From: Aureimonas mangrovi
Lineage (GTDB): Bacteria > Pseudomonadota > Alphaproteobacteria > Rhizobiales > Rhizobiaceae
DNA length: 64,000 nt
Assembly (NCBI RefSeq): GCF_014058705.1
Contig: NZ_CP059692.1
Location: forward strand, 1,989,001 to 2,053,000
Direction: 5' to 3'
Of the stretch, positions 1 through 10,462 are shown one piece after another. Below the pieces are notes generated by a model. It worked only from the letters and a program-made list of their open reading frames with translations. It ran no database searches and was not told the DNA's origin. Both the position numbers and the translations under genes were made by a program. Each line of letters begins with the position of its first letter. Position 1 is the first letter of the stretch.

Positions 1-2
1 CA

Positions 3-887
3 GCTGCCCGGCGCATCTCCGGTGCGCGGGACGTGCCGGCGGATCACGACCGGATCGAGGGGCTGGAACTCCTCGACAAGGTGATCGACATCGACCAGTC
101 GCCTATCGGGCGCACGCCGCGTTCCAATCCGGCCACCTACACCGGCGCCTTCACGCCGATCCGCGACTGGTTCGCCGGGCTGCCGGAGGCGAAGGCGCGC
201 GGCTATCAGCCCGGGCGCTTCTCCTTCAACGTGAAAGGCGGGCGCTGCGAGGCCTGCCAGGGCGACGGCGTCATCAAGATCGAGATGCACTTCCTGCCGG
301 ACGTCTACGTGACGTGTGACGTGTGCCACGGCAAACGCTACAATCGCGAGACGCTGGAGGTGACGTTCAAGGAGAAGTCGATCGCCGATGTCCTCGACAT
401 GACGGTCGAGGAAGGCGTCGAGTTCTTCGCTGCTGTGCCTTCGATCCGGGACAAGCTGGCGACGCTGAAGGAGGTCGGCCTCGGCTACATCAAGGTCGGC
501 CAGCAGGCGACGACGTTGTCGGGCGGCGAGGCGCAGCGCGTCAAGCTTGCCAAGGAGCTGTCACGCCGCGCGACGGGGCGCACGCTCTATATCCTCGACG
601 AACCGACGACGGGCCTGCATTTCCACGACGTGGCCAAGCTCCTCGAGGTGCTGCATTCGCTCGTCGATCAGGGCAACACGGTCGTTATCATCGAGCACAA
701 TCTCGAGGTTATCAAGACGGCCGACCATGTGATCGACATCGGTCCGGAGGGCGGCGACGGCGGCGGCGAAATCGTCGCGACAGGTACGCCGGAGGCCATT
801 GCGAAGGTGGAGCGTTCGCACACGGGACGCTTCCTTGCAGAACTCCTGCAACGACGCCCGGGCCGTCACGCGGAGGCCGCGGAATGA
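3..887 (+). CDS. uvrA: Excinuclease ABC subunit A, C-terminal part (partial)
   Basis: Damage-recognition ATPase of nucleotide excision repair, acting as a dimer with UvrB on DNA. The frame is open from the first complete codon at base 3 with no start, so the 5' part lies outside the window. Visible are the second zinc-finger cysteine pairs (CEAC and CDVC, about residues 80-108 of this fragment), the ABC signature [15 protein letters not shown], the Walker B stretch [10 protein letters not shown] and the H-loop IIEHN. The protein ends normally with a short acidic tail. The stop overlaps the next start (ATGA), which suggests translational coupling. Identity is secure; only the N-terminal portion is unseen. 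Confidence 0.97.
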   Translation, partial: AARRISGARDVPADHDRIEGLELLDKVIDIDQSPIGRTPRSNPATYTGAFTPIRDWFAGLPEAKARGYQPGRFSFNVKGGRCEACQGDGVIKIEMHFLPDVYVTCDVCHGKRYNRETLEVTFKEKSIADVLDMTVEEGVEFFAAVPSIRDKLATLKEVGLGYIKVGQQATTLSGGEAQRVKLAKELSRRATGRTLYILDEPTTGLHFHDVAKLLEVLHSLVDQGNTVVIIEHNLEVIKTADHVIDIGPEGGDGGGEIVATGTPEAIAKVERSHTGRFLAELLQRRPGRHAEAAE

Positions 888-1681
888 GCGGTGACATCCG
901 AACCGGGATCGGCGGCTGGACGTTCGAGCCATGGGACAAGAGCTTCTACCCGAAGGGATTGGCCAAGAAGCGCCAGCTCGAATATGCCTCGCGCCAGCTT
1001 TCGACCATCGAGGTGAACGGCACCTACTATCGCACGCAAACGCCGGAAACCTTCGCCAAGTGGGCGGCGGAAGTGCCGGACGGGTTCGTCTTCGCGCTCA
1101 AAGCCTCGCGCTTCTCGACCAACCGCAAAGTGCTGGCGGAAGCCGGCGAATCGGTCGAGCGCTTCATCGGCTCGGGCCTCGCCGAACTCGGCGACCGGCT
1201 CGGGCCGATCGTGTGGCAGTTCGCGCCGACCAAGCAGTTCGATCCGGACGATTTCGGCGCTTTCCTCGCGCTCCTGCCGGCGAAGACCGACGGTCTCGCC
1301 CTTCACCATGCCGTCGAGGTGCGCAATCCCTCCTTCGTGTCGCAGGATTTCGTCTCGCTGGCGCGCCGGCACGGCGTCGCGATCGTCTACGCCGAACACG
1401 AGACCTACCCGGAGATTGCCGATGTCACGGCCGACTTCGTCTATCTGCGTTTGCAGAAGGGACGGGACGAGATCGAGACCGCCTACCCTTCCGACGAACT
1501 GGATCAATGGGCCGGACGGCTGAAGACGCTCGCCGCCGGTGAGACGCCTGGCGATCTGCCGCTGGCGGCGCCGGACGCGCCCGCAGAGAAGCGATCGCGG
1601 GACGTCTTCGCCTATTTCATTCACGAAGGAAAAGTGCGCGCGCCGCACGCGGCGATGGCGCTGGCACAGCGCCTGACCTGA
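884..1681 (+). CDS. DUF72 domain protein
   Basis: A 265-residue protein of the DUF72 (YecE-like) TIM-barrel family, whose biochemical role is not established. Family marks include the N-terminal [10 protein letters not shown] stretch, EVNGTYYR at about 45-52, and [11 protein letters not shown] in the middle. The start is the ATG whose last bases overlap the uvrA stop (ATGA). A longer frame opens upstream inside uvrA but is only a shadow. Coupling to uvrA might hint at a DNA or nucleic-acid role, but that is inference from position alone. Confidence 0.88.
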   Translation: MSGDIRTGIGGWTFEPWDKSFYPKGLAKKRQLEYASRQLSTIEVNGTYYRTQTPETFAKWAAEVPDGFVFALKASRFSTNRKVLAEAGESVERFIGSGLAELGDRLGPIVWQFAPTKQFDPDDFGAFLALLPAKTDGLALHHAVEVRNPSFVSQDFVSLARRHGVAIVYAEHETYPEIADVTADFVYLRLQKGRDEIETAYPSDELDQWAGRLKTLAAGETPGDLPLAAPDAPAEKRSRDVFAYFIHEGKVRAPHAAMALAQRLT

Positions 1682-1697
1682 CGGTCCAAGTTGTCGC

Positions 1698-3188
1698 CTA
1701 CCCGGCGTGCAGCCTGGCGAGGGCTTGCGGCACGAGGTCGGGCAGATCCTCGGCGATCAGCCCGATGCCGAAGGCCTTCGCCGCTTCCCCGTGGACCCAG
1801 ACTCCGGCGCAGGCCGCCTCGAATGGGGGCACGCCGTTGGCGAGCTGCGCCGCGACGAGCCCGGCCAGAACGTCGCCCGAACCCGCTGTCGCCAAGGCCG
1901 GCGTGCCGTTCGCGTCGATCGACGCCCGGCCGTCAGGGCTGGCGATGACGGTATCGGAGCCCTTCAGGATGATGGTTGCATCGGCGCGCCGCGCCGCCGC
2001 CCGCGCCTTCTCGATCTTGGATGGCTCATCGGCAAGGTCCGGGAACAGGCGCTTGAACTCGCCCGCATGAGGCGTCAGCACCAATTCCGGCCCCTCGCTG
2101 CGCGCTGCCGCGAAAAGCGCGTCGGGCTCCTCGGCGAAGGCCGTGATTCCGTCGGCGTCGAGTACCAACCGGCGTTTCCGGCCCAGGATTGCCAGCGCGA
2201 AAGCGGAGGCACGAGCGAGATCGCCGAAGCCGGGCCCGAGCACGAAGGTCCCCAGCCTCTCGTCCTTCAAGAGCGTTGCGAGTTCACCGGTGTCGGCACA
2301 GCGCTTTAGCATCACGGCCGTCAGATGCGACGCATTGACGAGGGTTGCGGAAGGGGGCGAAAGCACCGTGACGAGCCCGGCCCCACCGCGCAGGGCCGCC
2401 ATCCCCGCCATACGTGCAGCACCGGTCTGCGTGGGGCCGCCGCTAAAGACGCCGACGTGGCCACGATCATACTTGTGCTGCGCCGCCTGCGGCCTCAGGA
2501 GATGGGCTGCGAACAGCGCGGGCTCGTTTGCGAACGCCTCAGGCGGCGTGGCGCCGAGCGCTTCGGTATCGATACCAATGTCGGCGACGGTCAGAACGCC
2601 GCACAGGTCTCTTCCGGGCAGGAGGAGGTGTCCCGGCTTGCGGGCGACGAAGGTCACCGTCGCGTCCGCCATCACCGCCTCGCCTTCCACGCGTCCGTCC
2701 GCCCCGCGTACGCCGCTCGGCACGTCGACCGCGAGGACGCGCGTGTCGGCGGCGTTGACGCGGCGGACGAGGTCGAGAAAGACGCCGTCGAGCGGTCGCG
2801 AGAGCCCGGCGCCGAAGAGCGCATCGATAACGAGCGCGAAGGCGCTCGGGTCGAAAGAATAGAAGGGCTCGGGCGGCGCGTTCCACTCCTCGGCGAAATG
2901 CCGCGCATCCGTCTCCGACGGGCCCTCAGGAAGAGCGAATAGCCGGACTTCTTCGCCGGCATCGCGCAGTTCGATGGCTGCGGCATACCCGTCACCGCCG
3001 TTCTTCCCCGGGCCGGCCAGAACCGCGACAGGACCTCCCGGTTTCAACGTGCGTGCGCAATCAGCGACCGCGCGTCCTGCACGGGCCATCAGAGCGGTGC
3101 CGCTTTGCCCCGCCTGGGCCGCGGCTGCATCAATGCTGCGCATCTCGTTCGGCGTGAAAAGGGCGACTGATGGCAGCGGAAAGCCCAT
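1698..3188 (-). CDS. nnr: Bifunctional NAD(P)H-hydrate repair enzyme (epimerase + ADP-dependent dehydratase)
   Basis: Repairs damaged NADHX and NADPHX: the N-terminal YjeF_N domain (about 1-210) epimerises the hydrates and the C-terminal ribokinase-like domain (about 220-496) dehydrates them with ADP. The sequence shows GPGKNGGDGYAAA in the epimerase half, and GPGFGD, LTPHAGEFKRLFPD, LKGSDTVIASPDG and ATAGSGDVLAG in the dehydratase half, all family signatures. The frame is open much further upstream, but MGFPLPSVALFTPNEMRSID is where homology begins, with AGTAGG upstream, so I place the start at 3188. It ends 16 bases from the convergent DUF72 gene and is divergent from glnB. Confidence 0.94.
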   Translation of the reverse strand: MGFPLPSVALFTPNEMRSIDAAAAQAGQSGTALMARAGRAVADCARTLKPGGPVAVLAGPGKNGGDGYAAAIELRDAGEEVRLFALPEGPSETDARHFAEEWNAPPEPFYSFDPSAFALVIDALFGAGLSRPLDGVFLDLVRRVNAADTRVLAVDVPSGVRGADGRVEGEAVMADATVTFVARKPGHLLLPGRDLCGVLTVADIGIDTEALGATPPEAFANEPALFAAHLLRPQAAQHKYDRGHVGVFSGGPTQTGAARMAGMAALRGGAGLVTVLSPPSATLVNASHLTAVMLKRCADTGELATLLKDERLGTFVLGPGFGDLARASAFALAILGRKRRLVLDADGITAFAEEPDALFAAARSEGPELVLTPHAGEFKRLFPDLADEPSKIEKARAAARRADATIILKGSDTVIASPDGRASIDANGTPALATAGSGDVLAGLVAAQLANGVPPFEAACAGVWVHGEAAKAFGIGLIAEDLPDLVPQALARLHAG

Positions 3189-3236
3189 GTTGCCTACTTT
3201 CAATTCACTTTGCCCAAAAGATTTGCGATCGTTTGA

Positions 3237-3758
<522 letters not shown>

Positions 3759-3805
3759 CACTTCATTCCATCCGCCACGTTCCCAGACATTCCAGGAAGG
3801 ACGTC

Positions 3806-5215
3806 ATGACCTCAGCGAACGACATTCTGAAGCAGATCAAGGATAACGACGTCAAATTCGTCGACCTGCGCTTCACCGACCCCAAGGGCAAGCTGCAGCA
3901 CGTCACGATGGACGTTGCGATCGTCGACGAGGACATGTTCTCCGAAGGCTCGATGTTCGACGGCTCGTCGATCGGCGGCTGGAAGGCCATAAACGAGTCC
4001 GACATGGTGCTGATGCCGGATCCCGAGACGGCGCACATGGACCCGTTCTTCGCTCAGTCGACCATGGCGGTCTACTGCGATATCCTCGACCCGATCTCGG
4101 GCGAGAGCTACAATCGCGACCCGCGCTCGACGGCCAAGAAGGCCGAGGCCTACCTGCAGCAGTCGGGCGTCGGTGACACCGCCTTCTTCGGCCCGGAAGC
4201 CGAGTTCTTCATCTTCGACGACGTGAAGTACAAGGCCGACCCGTACAACACGGGCTTCAAGCTCGACTCCACCGAGCTGCCGTCGAACGACGACGCCGAC
4301 TACGAGACGGGCAATCTGGGCCATCGTCCGCGCATCAAGGGCGGCTACTTCCCCGTCCCGCCGATCGATTCCTGCCAGGACATGCGCTCGGAGATGCTCA
4401 CGGTCATGGCCGAGATGGGCGTCTCGGTCGAGAAGCACCACCACGAGGTGGCGGCTGCGCAGCATGAACTCGGCATCAAGTTCGACACGCTCGTGCGCAA
4501 CGCCGACAAGATGCAGATCTACAAGTACGTGATCCATCAGGTCGCGAACGCCTACGGCAAGACCGCCACCTTCATGCCCAAGCCCGTCTTCGGCGACAAC
4601 GGCTCGGGCATGCACGTCCACCAGTCGATCTGGAAGGGCGGCAAGCCGGCCTTCGCCGGCAACGAGTATGCGGGCCTCTCCGAGACGGCGCTGTTCTACA
4701 TCGGCGGCATCATCAAGCATGCGAAGGCGCTCAACGCCTTCACCAACCCGTCGACCAACTCGTTCAAGCGTCTGGTGCCGGGCTACGAGGCTCCGGTGCT
4801 GCTCGCCTACTCGGCGCGCAACCGCTCGGCCTCCTGCCGCATCCCCTTCGGCCAGTCGCCGAAGGCCAAGCGCGTCGAGGTCCGCTTCCCGGATCCGACG
4901 GCGAACCCGTACCTCGCCTTCTCCGCCATGCTGATGGCCGGCCTCGACGGCATCAAGAACAAGATCCATCCGGGCGCTGCCATGGACAAGGATCTGTACG
5001 ACCTGCCGCCCGAAGAGCTGAAGGAGATCCCGACGGTCTGCCGTTCGCTCCGCGAAGCGATGGAGAGCCTCGACGCCGACCGCGACTTCCTGAAGGCCGG
5101 CGGCGTGTTCGACGACGATCAGATCGACGCCTTCATCGACCTGAAGATGGCCGAAGTGCTGCGTTACGAGATGACGCCGCACCCGATCGAGTTCGACATG
5201 TACTACTCGGTCTGA
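3806..5215 (+). CDS. glnA: Glutamine synthetase, type I
   Basis: Makes glutamine from glutamate, ammonia and ATP in the cytoplasm, as a dodecamer. At 469 residues it is standard GS-I length. Visible are [10 protein letters not shown] near the N-terminus, [13 protein letters not shown], the histidine-rich [24 protein letters not shown], and [17 protein letters not shown]. The adenylylation tyrosine sits at about residue 398 in [10 protein letters not shown], so regulation by GlnE and PII is expected. AGGAAGG lies just before the ATG. A Rho-independent terminator follows the stop. Confidence 0.98.
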   Translation: MTSANDILKQIKDNDVKFVDLRFTDPKGKLQHVTMDVAIVDEDMFSEGSMFDGSSIGGWKAINESDMVLMPDPETAHMDPFFAQSTMAVYCDILDPISGESYNRDPRSTAKKAEAYLQQSGVGDTAFFGPEAEFFIFDDVKYKADPYNTGFKLDSTELPSNDDADYETGNLGHRPRIKGGYFPVPPIDSCQDMRSEMLTVMAEMGVSVEKHHHEVAAAQHELGIKFDTLVRNADKMQIYKYVIHQVANAYGKTATFMPKPVFGDNGSGMHVHQSIWKGGKPAFAGNEYAGLSETALFYIGGIIKHAKALNAFTNPSTNSFKRLVPGYEAPVLLAYSARNRSASCRIPFGQSPKAKRVEVRFPDPTANPYLAFSAMLMAGLDGIKNKIHPGAAMDKDLYDLPPEELKEIPTVCRSLREAMESLDADRDFLKAGGVFDDDQIDAFIDLKMAEVLRYEMTPHPIEFDMYYSV

Positions 5216-5241
5216 GCTTCGCGCTCGAACGACGAACAGGG

Positions 5242-5267
5242 AGGCCCCCGCTTGCGGGGGCCTTTTC
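5242..5267 (+). terminator. Rho-independent terminator of glnB-glnA
   Basis: A perfect 9-bp GC stem (GGCCCCCGC / GCGGGGGCC) with a two-base TT loop is followed at once by TTTT, 26 bases after the glnA stop. Confidence 0.9.
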
Positions 5268-5302
5268 GCGTGGGGATATCGCATCGCCGAACGCCACCGC
5301 AC

Positions 5303-5330
5303 CTTGAAGAACATTTCGTGAAAGTATAGG
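5303..5330 (+). promoter_or_regulatory. Possible sigma-70 promoter of parE
   Basis: CTTGAA at 5303-5308 resembles the alphaproteobacterial -35 and TATAGG at 5325-5330 a -10, separated by 16 bases. It lies about 65 bases before the parE ATG, after the glnA terminator. Assigned by eye only. Confidence 0.35.
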
Positions 5331-5393
5331 CCTTGGACGTGGCAGAACCCCGCAGATCCGGGAGTTGAGGCGAATCACCCGACGGACCCTCCG

Positions 5394-7439
5394 ATGAGCG
5401 ACGATCTCTTTTCCGGCGGTGCAGCGCGCACGCGAGGCGGCACCAGAGCGGCGGCGCTGCGCGCCGAACGCCCGGTCGTGACTGCTCCGGAGACCGCCTT
5501 CGTCCCCAACGCCGACTACACGGCTGCCGACATCGAGGTTCTGGAAGGGCTGGAGCCGGTGCGCCGCCGCCCCGGGATGTATGTCGGCGGGACGGACGAG
5601 AAGGCGCTGCACCATCTCTTCGCCGAGGTCATCGACAACTCGATGGACGAGGCCGTCGCCGGCCACGCGACCGTCATCGAGGTTTTTCTGGATGCGGACG
5701 GCTTCCTGACCGTTTCGGACAACGGGCGCGGCATCCCCGTCGATCCGCATCCGAAGTATCGCGACAAGTCGGCGCTCGAAGTCATCATGACGACGCTGCA
5801 CGCAGGCGGAAAGTTCGATTCGAAGGTCTACGAGACCTCCGGCGGCCTGCACGGCGTCGGCGTTTCGGTCGTCAACGCACTGTCGGAACGGCTCGAGGTC
5901 GAGATCGCGCGCTCGCGCAAGCTCTATCGGCAGGTCTACGAGCGCGGGAAGGCGGTGACCGCGCTAGAGGAAGTGGGTGAAACGCAGAACCGGCGTGGCA
6001 CACGCGTGCGCTTCAAGCCAGACGAGACGATCTTCGGCAACGGCGCGACCTTCGATCCCGCACGCGTCCACGCGATGGCGCGATCGAAAGCCTATCTCTT
6101 CGGTGGAGTCGAAATCCGCTGGAGCTGCGATCCGCGCCTCCTGCCCGCCGACTCCACGCTGCCGGCGCGCCAGAGCTTCCACTTCCCGGGCGGCCTGAAG
6201 GACTATCTGGCCGCCGCTATCGGTCAGGAGCATCGCGTCGCGGCACAGATCTTCGCCGGACGCACCGAGAAGGTCTCGGGCCACGGATCCGTCGAATGGG
6301 CGGTCTCCTGGACGACGGGCGACGGCTTCGTACGCTCTTACTGCAACACGATCCCGACGCCAGAGGGCGGCACGCACGAGGCGGGCCTTCGCGCCGTTCT
6401 CCTGCGCGGTTTGAAGGCGTTCGCGGAAATCTCGGGCAACCGCAAGGCCGCCTCGATCACCGCCGACGATGTGATGGTTTCGGCCTCGGCCATGCTTTCG
6501 GTGTTCATTCGGGAGCCGGAGTTCGTCGGGCAGACGAAGGATCGACTGGCCACGACCGAGGCGCAGCGCATCGTCGAGAACTCGATCCGCGACAGCTTCG
6601 ACATCTGGCTGGCCTCCTCGCCGCAGGATGCCGCGCGGCTGATCGAATGGGTAGTCGAACGCGCCGACGAGCGCCTGCGCCGACGCGCGGAAAAGGAGGT
6701 CAGCCGCAAGTCGGCGACGCGCAAGCTCCGCCTCCCCGGCAAGCTGGCGGATTGTTCGCAGACGGGCGCTGCGGGCGCCGAACTCTTCATCGTCGAGGGT
6801 GACTCGGCCGGTGGCTCGGCCAAGCAGGCGCGCGACCGCGCTCGGCAGGCGATCCTCCCCTTGCGCGGGAAGATTCTCAACGTCGCCTCGGCGGGGCGCG
6901 AGAAGCTCGGCGCGAACCAGCAGCTCGCCGACCTGATCCAGGCGCTCGGCTGCGGCACGCGCTCGAAATACCGCGAGGAAGACCTTCGCTACGAGCGCGT
7001 CGTCATCATGACCGACGCGGACGTCGACGGCGCGCACATCGCCTCGCTCCTCATCACCTTCTTCTACCAGGAAATGCCGGAACTGATCCGCCAGGGGCAT
7101 CTCTTCCTCGCCGTGCCCCCGCTCTACAAGCTCAGCCAGGGCGGCAAGACGATCTATGCGCGCGACGACGCGGATCGCGAGCGCATCATCGCGCGCGAAT
7201 TCAAGGGTAAGGGCAAGATCGAGGTGTCGCGCTTCAAGGGCCTCGGCGAAATGCTGCCGAGCCAGCTTAAGGAGACGACGATGGACGTGCGCAAGCGCAC
7301 GCTCCTGAAGATCGCGATCGATGATGGGCCAGGAGCGGGAACCTCCGGTGCGGTCGACGCGCTGATGGGAAACAAGCCAGAGGCGCGTTTTCGCTTCATC
7401 CAGGAGCGGGCCGCCTTCGTCGAGGATCTCGACGTCTGA
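5394..7439 (+). CDS. parE: DNA topoisomerase IV subunit B
   Basis: ATPase subunit of topoisomerase IV, which decatenates daughter chromosomes together with ParC. The 681-residue protein shows the GHKL ATPase motifs EVIDNSMDEA, DNGRGIPVDPHPK and GGLHGVGVSVVNALS, then the TOPRIM motifs IVEGDSAGGSA, LPLRGKILNV and IMTDADVDGAHI, and near the end RFKGLGEMLPSQLKETTMD. Length, the lack of a GyrB insertion and the C-terminal wording fit ParE better than GyrB. The first ~30 residues (rich in Gly, Arg and Ala) are a nonconserved leader. The stop overlaps a following ATG, but the next protein more likely starts at 7472. Confidence 0.95.
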   Translation: MSDDLFSGGAARTRGGTRAAALRAERPVVTAPETAFVPNADYTAADIEVLEGLEPVRRRPGMYVGGTDEKALHHLFAEVIDNSMDEAVAGHATVIEVFLDADGFLTVSDNGRGIPVDPHPKYRDKSALEVIMTTLHAGGKFDSKVYETSGGLHGVGVSVVNALSERLEVEIARSRKLYRQVYERGKAVTALEEVGETQNRRGTRVRFKPDETIFGNGATFDPARVHAMARSKAYLFGGVEIRWSCDPRLLPADSTLPARQSFHFPGGLKDYLAAAIGQEHRVAAQIFAGRTEKVSGHGSVEWAVSWTTGDGFVRSYCNTIPTPEGGTHEAGLRAVLLRGLKAFAEISGNRKAASITADDVMVSASAMLSVFIREPEFVGQTKDRLATTEAQRIVENSIRDSFDIWLASSPQDAARLIEWVVERADERLRRRAEKEVSRKSATRKLRLPGKLADCSQTGAAGAELFIVEGDSAGGSAKQARDRARQAILPLRGKILNVASAGREKLGANQQLADLIQALGCGTRSKYREEDLRYERVVIMTDADVDGAHIASLLITFFYQEMPELIRQGHLFLAVPPLYKLSQGGKTIYARDDADRERIIAREFKGKGKIEVSRFKGLGEMLPSQLKETTMDVRKRTLLKIAIDDGPGAGTSGAVDALMGNKPEARFRFIQERAAFVEDLDV

Positions 7440-7471
7440 TGATGTTTTTCCGGCAAAGGAGCCATCGACCC

Positions 7472-8026
7472 ATGCCGAACCTCGTTTCGTCCTCGCTCGC
7501 GCTCGTCCTTCTCCTTGCGGCTGCCCCCGGCGCTTTCGCACAGGAGGCGGCGCCGCCTGCGGACGCGGCCGCACAGCCGGCAGCCGAGACACCGGTGAAC
7601 GACGCGCCGCAGGCTGATGCAGATGATGGTGTGGCCGAAACCGATGCGGCAGCCGATGTCGAGGCGCTGTCGCCTTTGGTCGCCGACGTTCAGGTGCTCG
7701 GTCCGTGGACGGACGGGGATCGGCGCGGCATCTGGCGCACCGTCATGCTCCAGCCGCAGGGCGAAGGGAGCGGCAACCGCTTCTTCGTACAGCAGATCGA
7801 GGAAGTGGACGGCGCGCCCGCCGTCTCGTCGAGCGTCGAGATCACAGAGATCGGCGAGATGAACGGCGCGGTCGTCAGTTATCGGCCGGATGAGCCGTCA
7901 GAAGCCCAGCCCGAACTCCTGACCCTGTTCATGGACATCGTGCCGCTCGACGGCGAGATCGCCGAGACCTACGAACTCTTCTACACCGCAGGCGAGCCCT
8001 ACACGTTCGGCCCCGCCTCGAACTGA
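7472..8026 (+). CDS. Secreted hypothetical protein
   Basis: A 184-residue protein I do not recognise. It begins with a clear Sec signal peptide (hydrophobic core SSLALVLLLAAAPGAFA, likely cleavage after Ala before QEAAP), then an Ala/Pro/Asp/Glu-rich linker to about residue 65, then a compact domain containing VLGPWTDGDRRGIWRTVML and ending YELFYTAGEPYTFGPASN. I chose the ATG at 7472 because AAAGGAG lies 10 bases upstream and it puts the signal peptide at the terminus; the same frame also opens at 7439 on the parE stop. It has no cysteine. Its 3' end overlaps the convergent hydrolase gene by 28 bases. Confidence 0.75.
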   Translation: MPNLVSSSLALVLLLAAAPGAFAQEAAPPADAAAQPAAETPVNDAPQADADDGVAETDAAADVEALSPLVADVQVLGPWTDGDRRGIWRTVMLQPQGEGSGNRFFVQQIEEVDGAPAVSSSVEITEIGEMNGAVVSYRPDEPSEAQPELLTLFMDIVPLDGEIAETYELFYTAGEPYTFGPASN

Positions 8027-8760
8027 GCGGTCAGCCCCCCCGCGAAGAACGCGCGCAGCAGACCGTCTACGATCTCGGGCTTCTCCAGCGTCGACAGGTG
8101 CCCGCAATCCTTGACAATTTCGAGTTGCGCGTCGGGGATGCCGTCCGCCATCTCCCTCGCGACCTTCGGGGGCGTCAGCGCGTCGGCCTTGCCGACGACG
8201 ATCAGGGTCGGGACGCGGATGGACGAAAGACGCGGGCGCATGTCCGCGCGGCCGATGATCGCCTCCTGCTGCGCGGCGAAGGCGTCCACGCCGACATCCT
8301 CCGCCATCGCCTCGACGCGCCGGACGAGATCGGCGTCATCGAGCGCGCTCTCTGCGACAAGGTTCGGCAGGAGACTGCGGATCACCGGCAGGATGCCCTC
8401 CGCCCTGCCCTTCGCAACGAGGTCGCGCCGTGCGAACTTCTGCTCCTCCCGATCCGAGCGTGCGGAAGTGTCGAGGAGCGCCAGTCTCTCGACGCGTTCG
8501 GGCGCGCGGGACAGCACCTCGAAGGCGACGTAGCCGCCCATCGACAAACCGACGAGAGAGAAGCGTTCGGGTGCGTTCGCAAGCAGCCGATCGGCCATCG
8601 CGCCGATGCTCGCATCCGACAGAGTGTTGGCGATCGAGAAGTCGTCCAACCCCTTCGTCTGGTCCCGGAAGAGATCGCCCGTGCAGAGAAGGCCCGGAAT
8701 GAACACGATATGCTGGGCCAACGTTGTTTCTCCCTCGACGTTGAGCTTCTGTGGGTCCAT
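7999..8760 (-). CDS. Alpha/beta-fold hydrolase
   Basis: A 253-residue single-domain alpha/beta hydrolase of unknown substrate. Seen directly: the nucleophile elbow VGLSMGGYVA, an acid in VGKADALTPPKVA and the histidine in DCGHLSTLEKP, a complete catalytic triad in the right order. The ATG at 8760 gives MDPQKLNVEGETT before the conserved core. A TTG at 8721 (giving AQHIVFIPGLLCTG) has a better Shine-Dalgarno, GGGAGAAA, and may be the true start (240 residues). No signal peptide is visible. The 3' end overlaps the convergent secreted-protein gene. Confidence 0.85.
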   Translation of the reverse strand: MDPQKLNVEGETTLAQHIVFIPGLLCTGDLFRDQTKGLDDFSIANTLSDASIGAMADRLLANAPERFSLVGLSMGGYVAFEVLSRAPERVERLALLDTSARSDREEQKFARRDLVAKGRAEGILPVIRSLLPNLVAESALDDADLVRRVEAMAEDVGVDAFAAQQEAIIGRADMRPRLSSIRVPTLIVVGKADALTPPKVAREMADGIPDAQLEIVKDCGHLSTLEKPEIVDGLLRAFFAGGLTAQFEAGPNV

Positions 8761-8894
8761 ATAGGCGGCAAGAGCTGCCAGATGAGCCCCGCATGGCCGC
8801 CAAGCTTGACTTGGCAAGTGCCTGTGCGTATCGCCACGGCGGACGGACGACTGGCATCGCCCCCTTTTCCGCACAGAAGAGAACCGCCACCTCA

Positions 8895-10445
8895 ATGCCC
8901 TTTTCCGAACTCGGCCTCAGCGCCAAGGTTCTGTCTGCCGTAGAAGACGCAGGTTACACGGAACCCACCCCGATCCAGGCTCAGGCGATCCCGCACGCGC
9001 TGGAGCGACGGGACGTTCTGGGCATTGCGCAGACGGGCACGGGTAAGACGGCCTCCTTCGTGCTGCCGATGCTGACGCTACTGGAGAAGGGTCGCGCAAG
9101 GGCGCGCATGCCGCGCACGCTGATCCTCGAGCCGACGCGCGAACTCGCGGCGCAGGTGGAAGAGAACTTCGTCAAGTACGGCAAGAACTCCAAGGTCGAT
9201 GTCGCGCTCCTCATCGGCGGCGTCTCCTTCGACGAGCAGATCAAGAAACTCGACCGCGGCGTCGACGTCCTGATCGCAACGCCGGGCCGCCTGCTCGATC
9301 ATTTCGAGCGCGGCCGCCTTCTGATGACAGGCGTCGAGATTCTCGTCATCGACGAGGCCGACCGGATGCTCGACATGGGCTTCATCCCGGACATCGAACG
9401 CATCTGCAAGATGATCCCCTTCACGCGACAGACGCTGTTCTTCTCGGCCACCATGCCGCCGGAGATCACGCGCCTTACCGAACAGTTCCTGCAGAACCCG
9501 GTCCGCGTCGAGGTGGCGAAGGCCTCGTCGACGGCCCAGACGGTCGAGCAGCGCATCGTCGCCTCCCGCAAGGAGGACTACGAGAAGCGCGCAACGCTCC
9601 GGAAGGTGATCGACGAGCAGGGCGATGACCTGACGAATGCGATCATCTTCTGCAACCGCAAGCGCGATGTCTCGCTGCTTTTCCGGTCGCTTGAGAAGCA
9701 CGGCTATTCCGTCGGCGCCCTGCACGGCGACATGGACCAGCGTTCGCGAACCGCGACTTTGCAGGGCTTCCGTGACAACAAGATCAGGCTTCTTGTGGCC
9801 TCTGACGTCGCGGCGCGCGGCCTCGACATTCCCATGGTGAGCCACGTCTTCAATTTCGACGTTCCGATCCATGCCGAGGACTATGTCCACCGCATCGGCC
9901 GCACCGGCCGGGCCGGTCGCTCGGGTAAGGCCTACACGCTCGTCACGAAGGCCGATGGCAAATATCTCGACGCGATCCAGAGCCTGATTGCGCGCGAGAT
10001 CGAGTGGAAGGACGGCGACCTTTCCTCCGTTCCCGCGTCGGAGGACGTAGAGGACCGCGAGGGCGGACGCGGCCGGGCCCGCCGTTCTGCTTCCAGCGCC
10101 ACGGGAGAGCGCACGCGTTCGCGCAGCGCCTCGCGTTCACGCAAGCGGGCCGAGCCCGACGCTGAGCCCGAGGTGAACGATGTCGAGGCAGGTGACGTCG
10201 AGATGGACGCTCACGAGGCCGCGATCGACGTCATGGTGGAGCCCAAGCCGCGCCGTGCGCGCGGCGGGCGTCGCGCGGCGGCCGAAGCATCACCAGTCGT
10301 CGTGGCCGACGAGGCGCCCACGGCTCAGCCTCCCGGCCGCCCCGAATCCGGCAACCGTCGCGGCGGTTCGCGAGACGATGATAAGGCGCCTGTCGGCTTC
10401 GGCGATGACGTGCCGGCTTTCATGCTGATCCAGACCGGCGCCTGA
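8895..10445 (+). CDS. DEAD-box RNA helicase, RhlE-like
   Basis: ATP-dependent RNA helicase, probably in ribosome assembly or RNA turnover. It is 516 residues with all motifs: Q motif (F-SELGLS...PTPIQAQAIP), AQTGTGKT, PTRELAAQ, TPGRL, VIDEADRML, SAT, then helicase C with FCNRKRD, ARGLDIP and HRIGRTGRAGR. From about residue 385 the protein turns into a low-complexity tail: an Arg/Ser-rich basic stretch around 395-420, an acidic section, then another Arg/Gly-rich segment, typical of RNA-binding extensions. The frame is open upstream, but MPFSELGLSAKVL matches the family start. A hairpin with a T run follows the stop. Confidence 0.94.
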   Translation: MPFSELGLSAKVLSAVEDAGYTEPTPIQAQAIPHALERRDVLGIAQTGTGKTASFVLPMLTLLEKGRARARMPRTLILEPTRELAAQVEENFVKYGKNSKVDVALLIGGVSFDEQIKKLDRGVDVLIATPGRLLDHFERGRLLMTGVEILVIDEADRMLDMGFIPDIERICKMIPFTRQTLFFSATMPPEITRLTEQFLQNPVRVEVAKASSTAQTVEQRIVASRKEDYEKRATLRKVIDEQGDDLTNAIIFCNRKRDVSLLFRSLEKHGYSVGALHGDMDQRSRTATLQGFRDNKIRLLVASDVAARGLDIPMVSHVFNFDVPIHAEDYVHRIGRTGRAGRSGKAYTLVTKADGKYLDAIQSLIAREIEWKDGDLSSVPASEDVEDREGGRGRARRSASSATGERTRSRSASRSRKRAEPDAEPEVNDVEAGDVEMDAHEAAIDVMVEPKPRRARGGRRAAAEASPVVVADEAPTAQPPGRPESGNRRGGSRDDDKAPVGFGDDVPAFMLIQTGA

Positions 10446-10462
10446 GCGGCGCTGTCCTTTAG

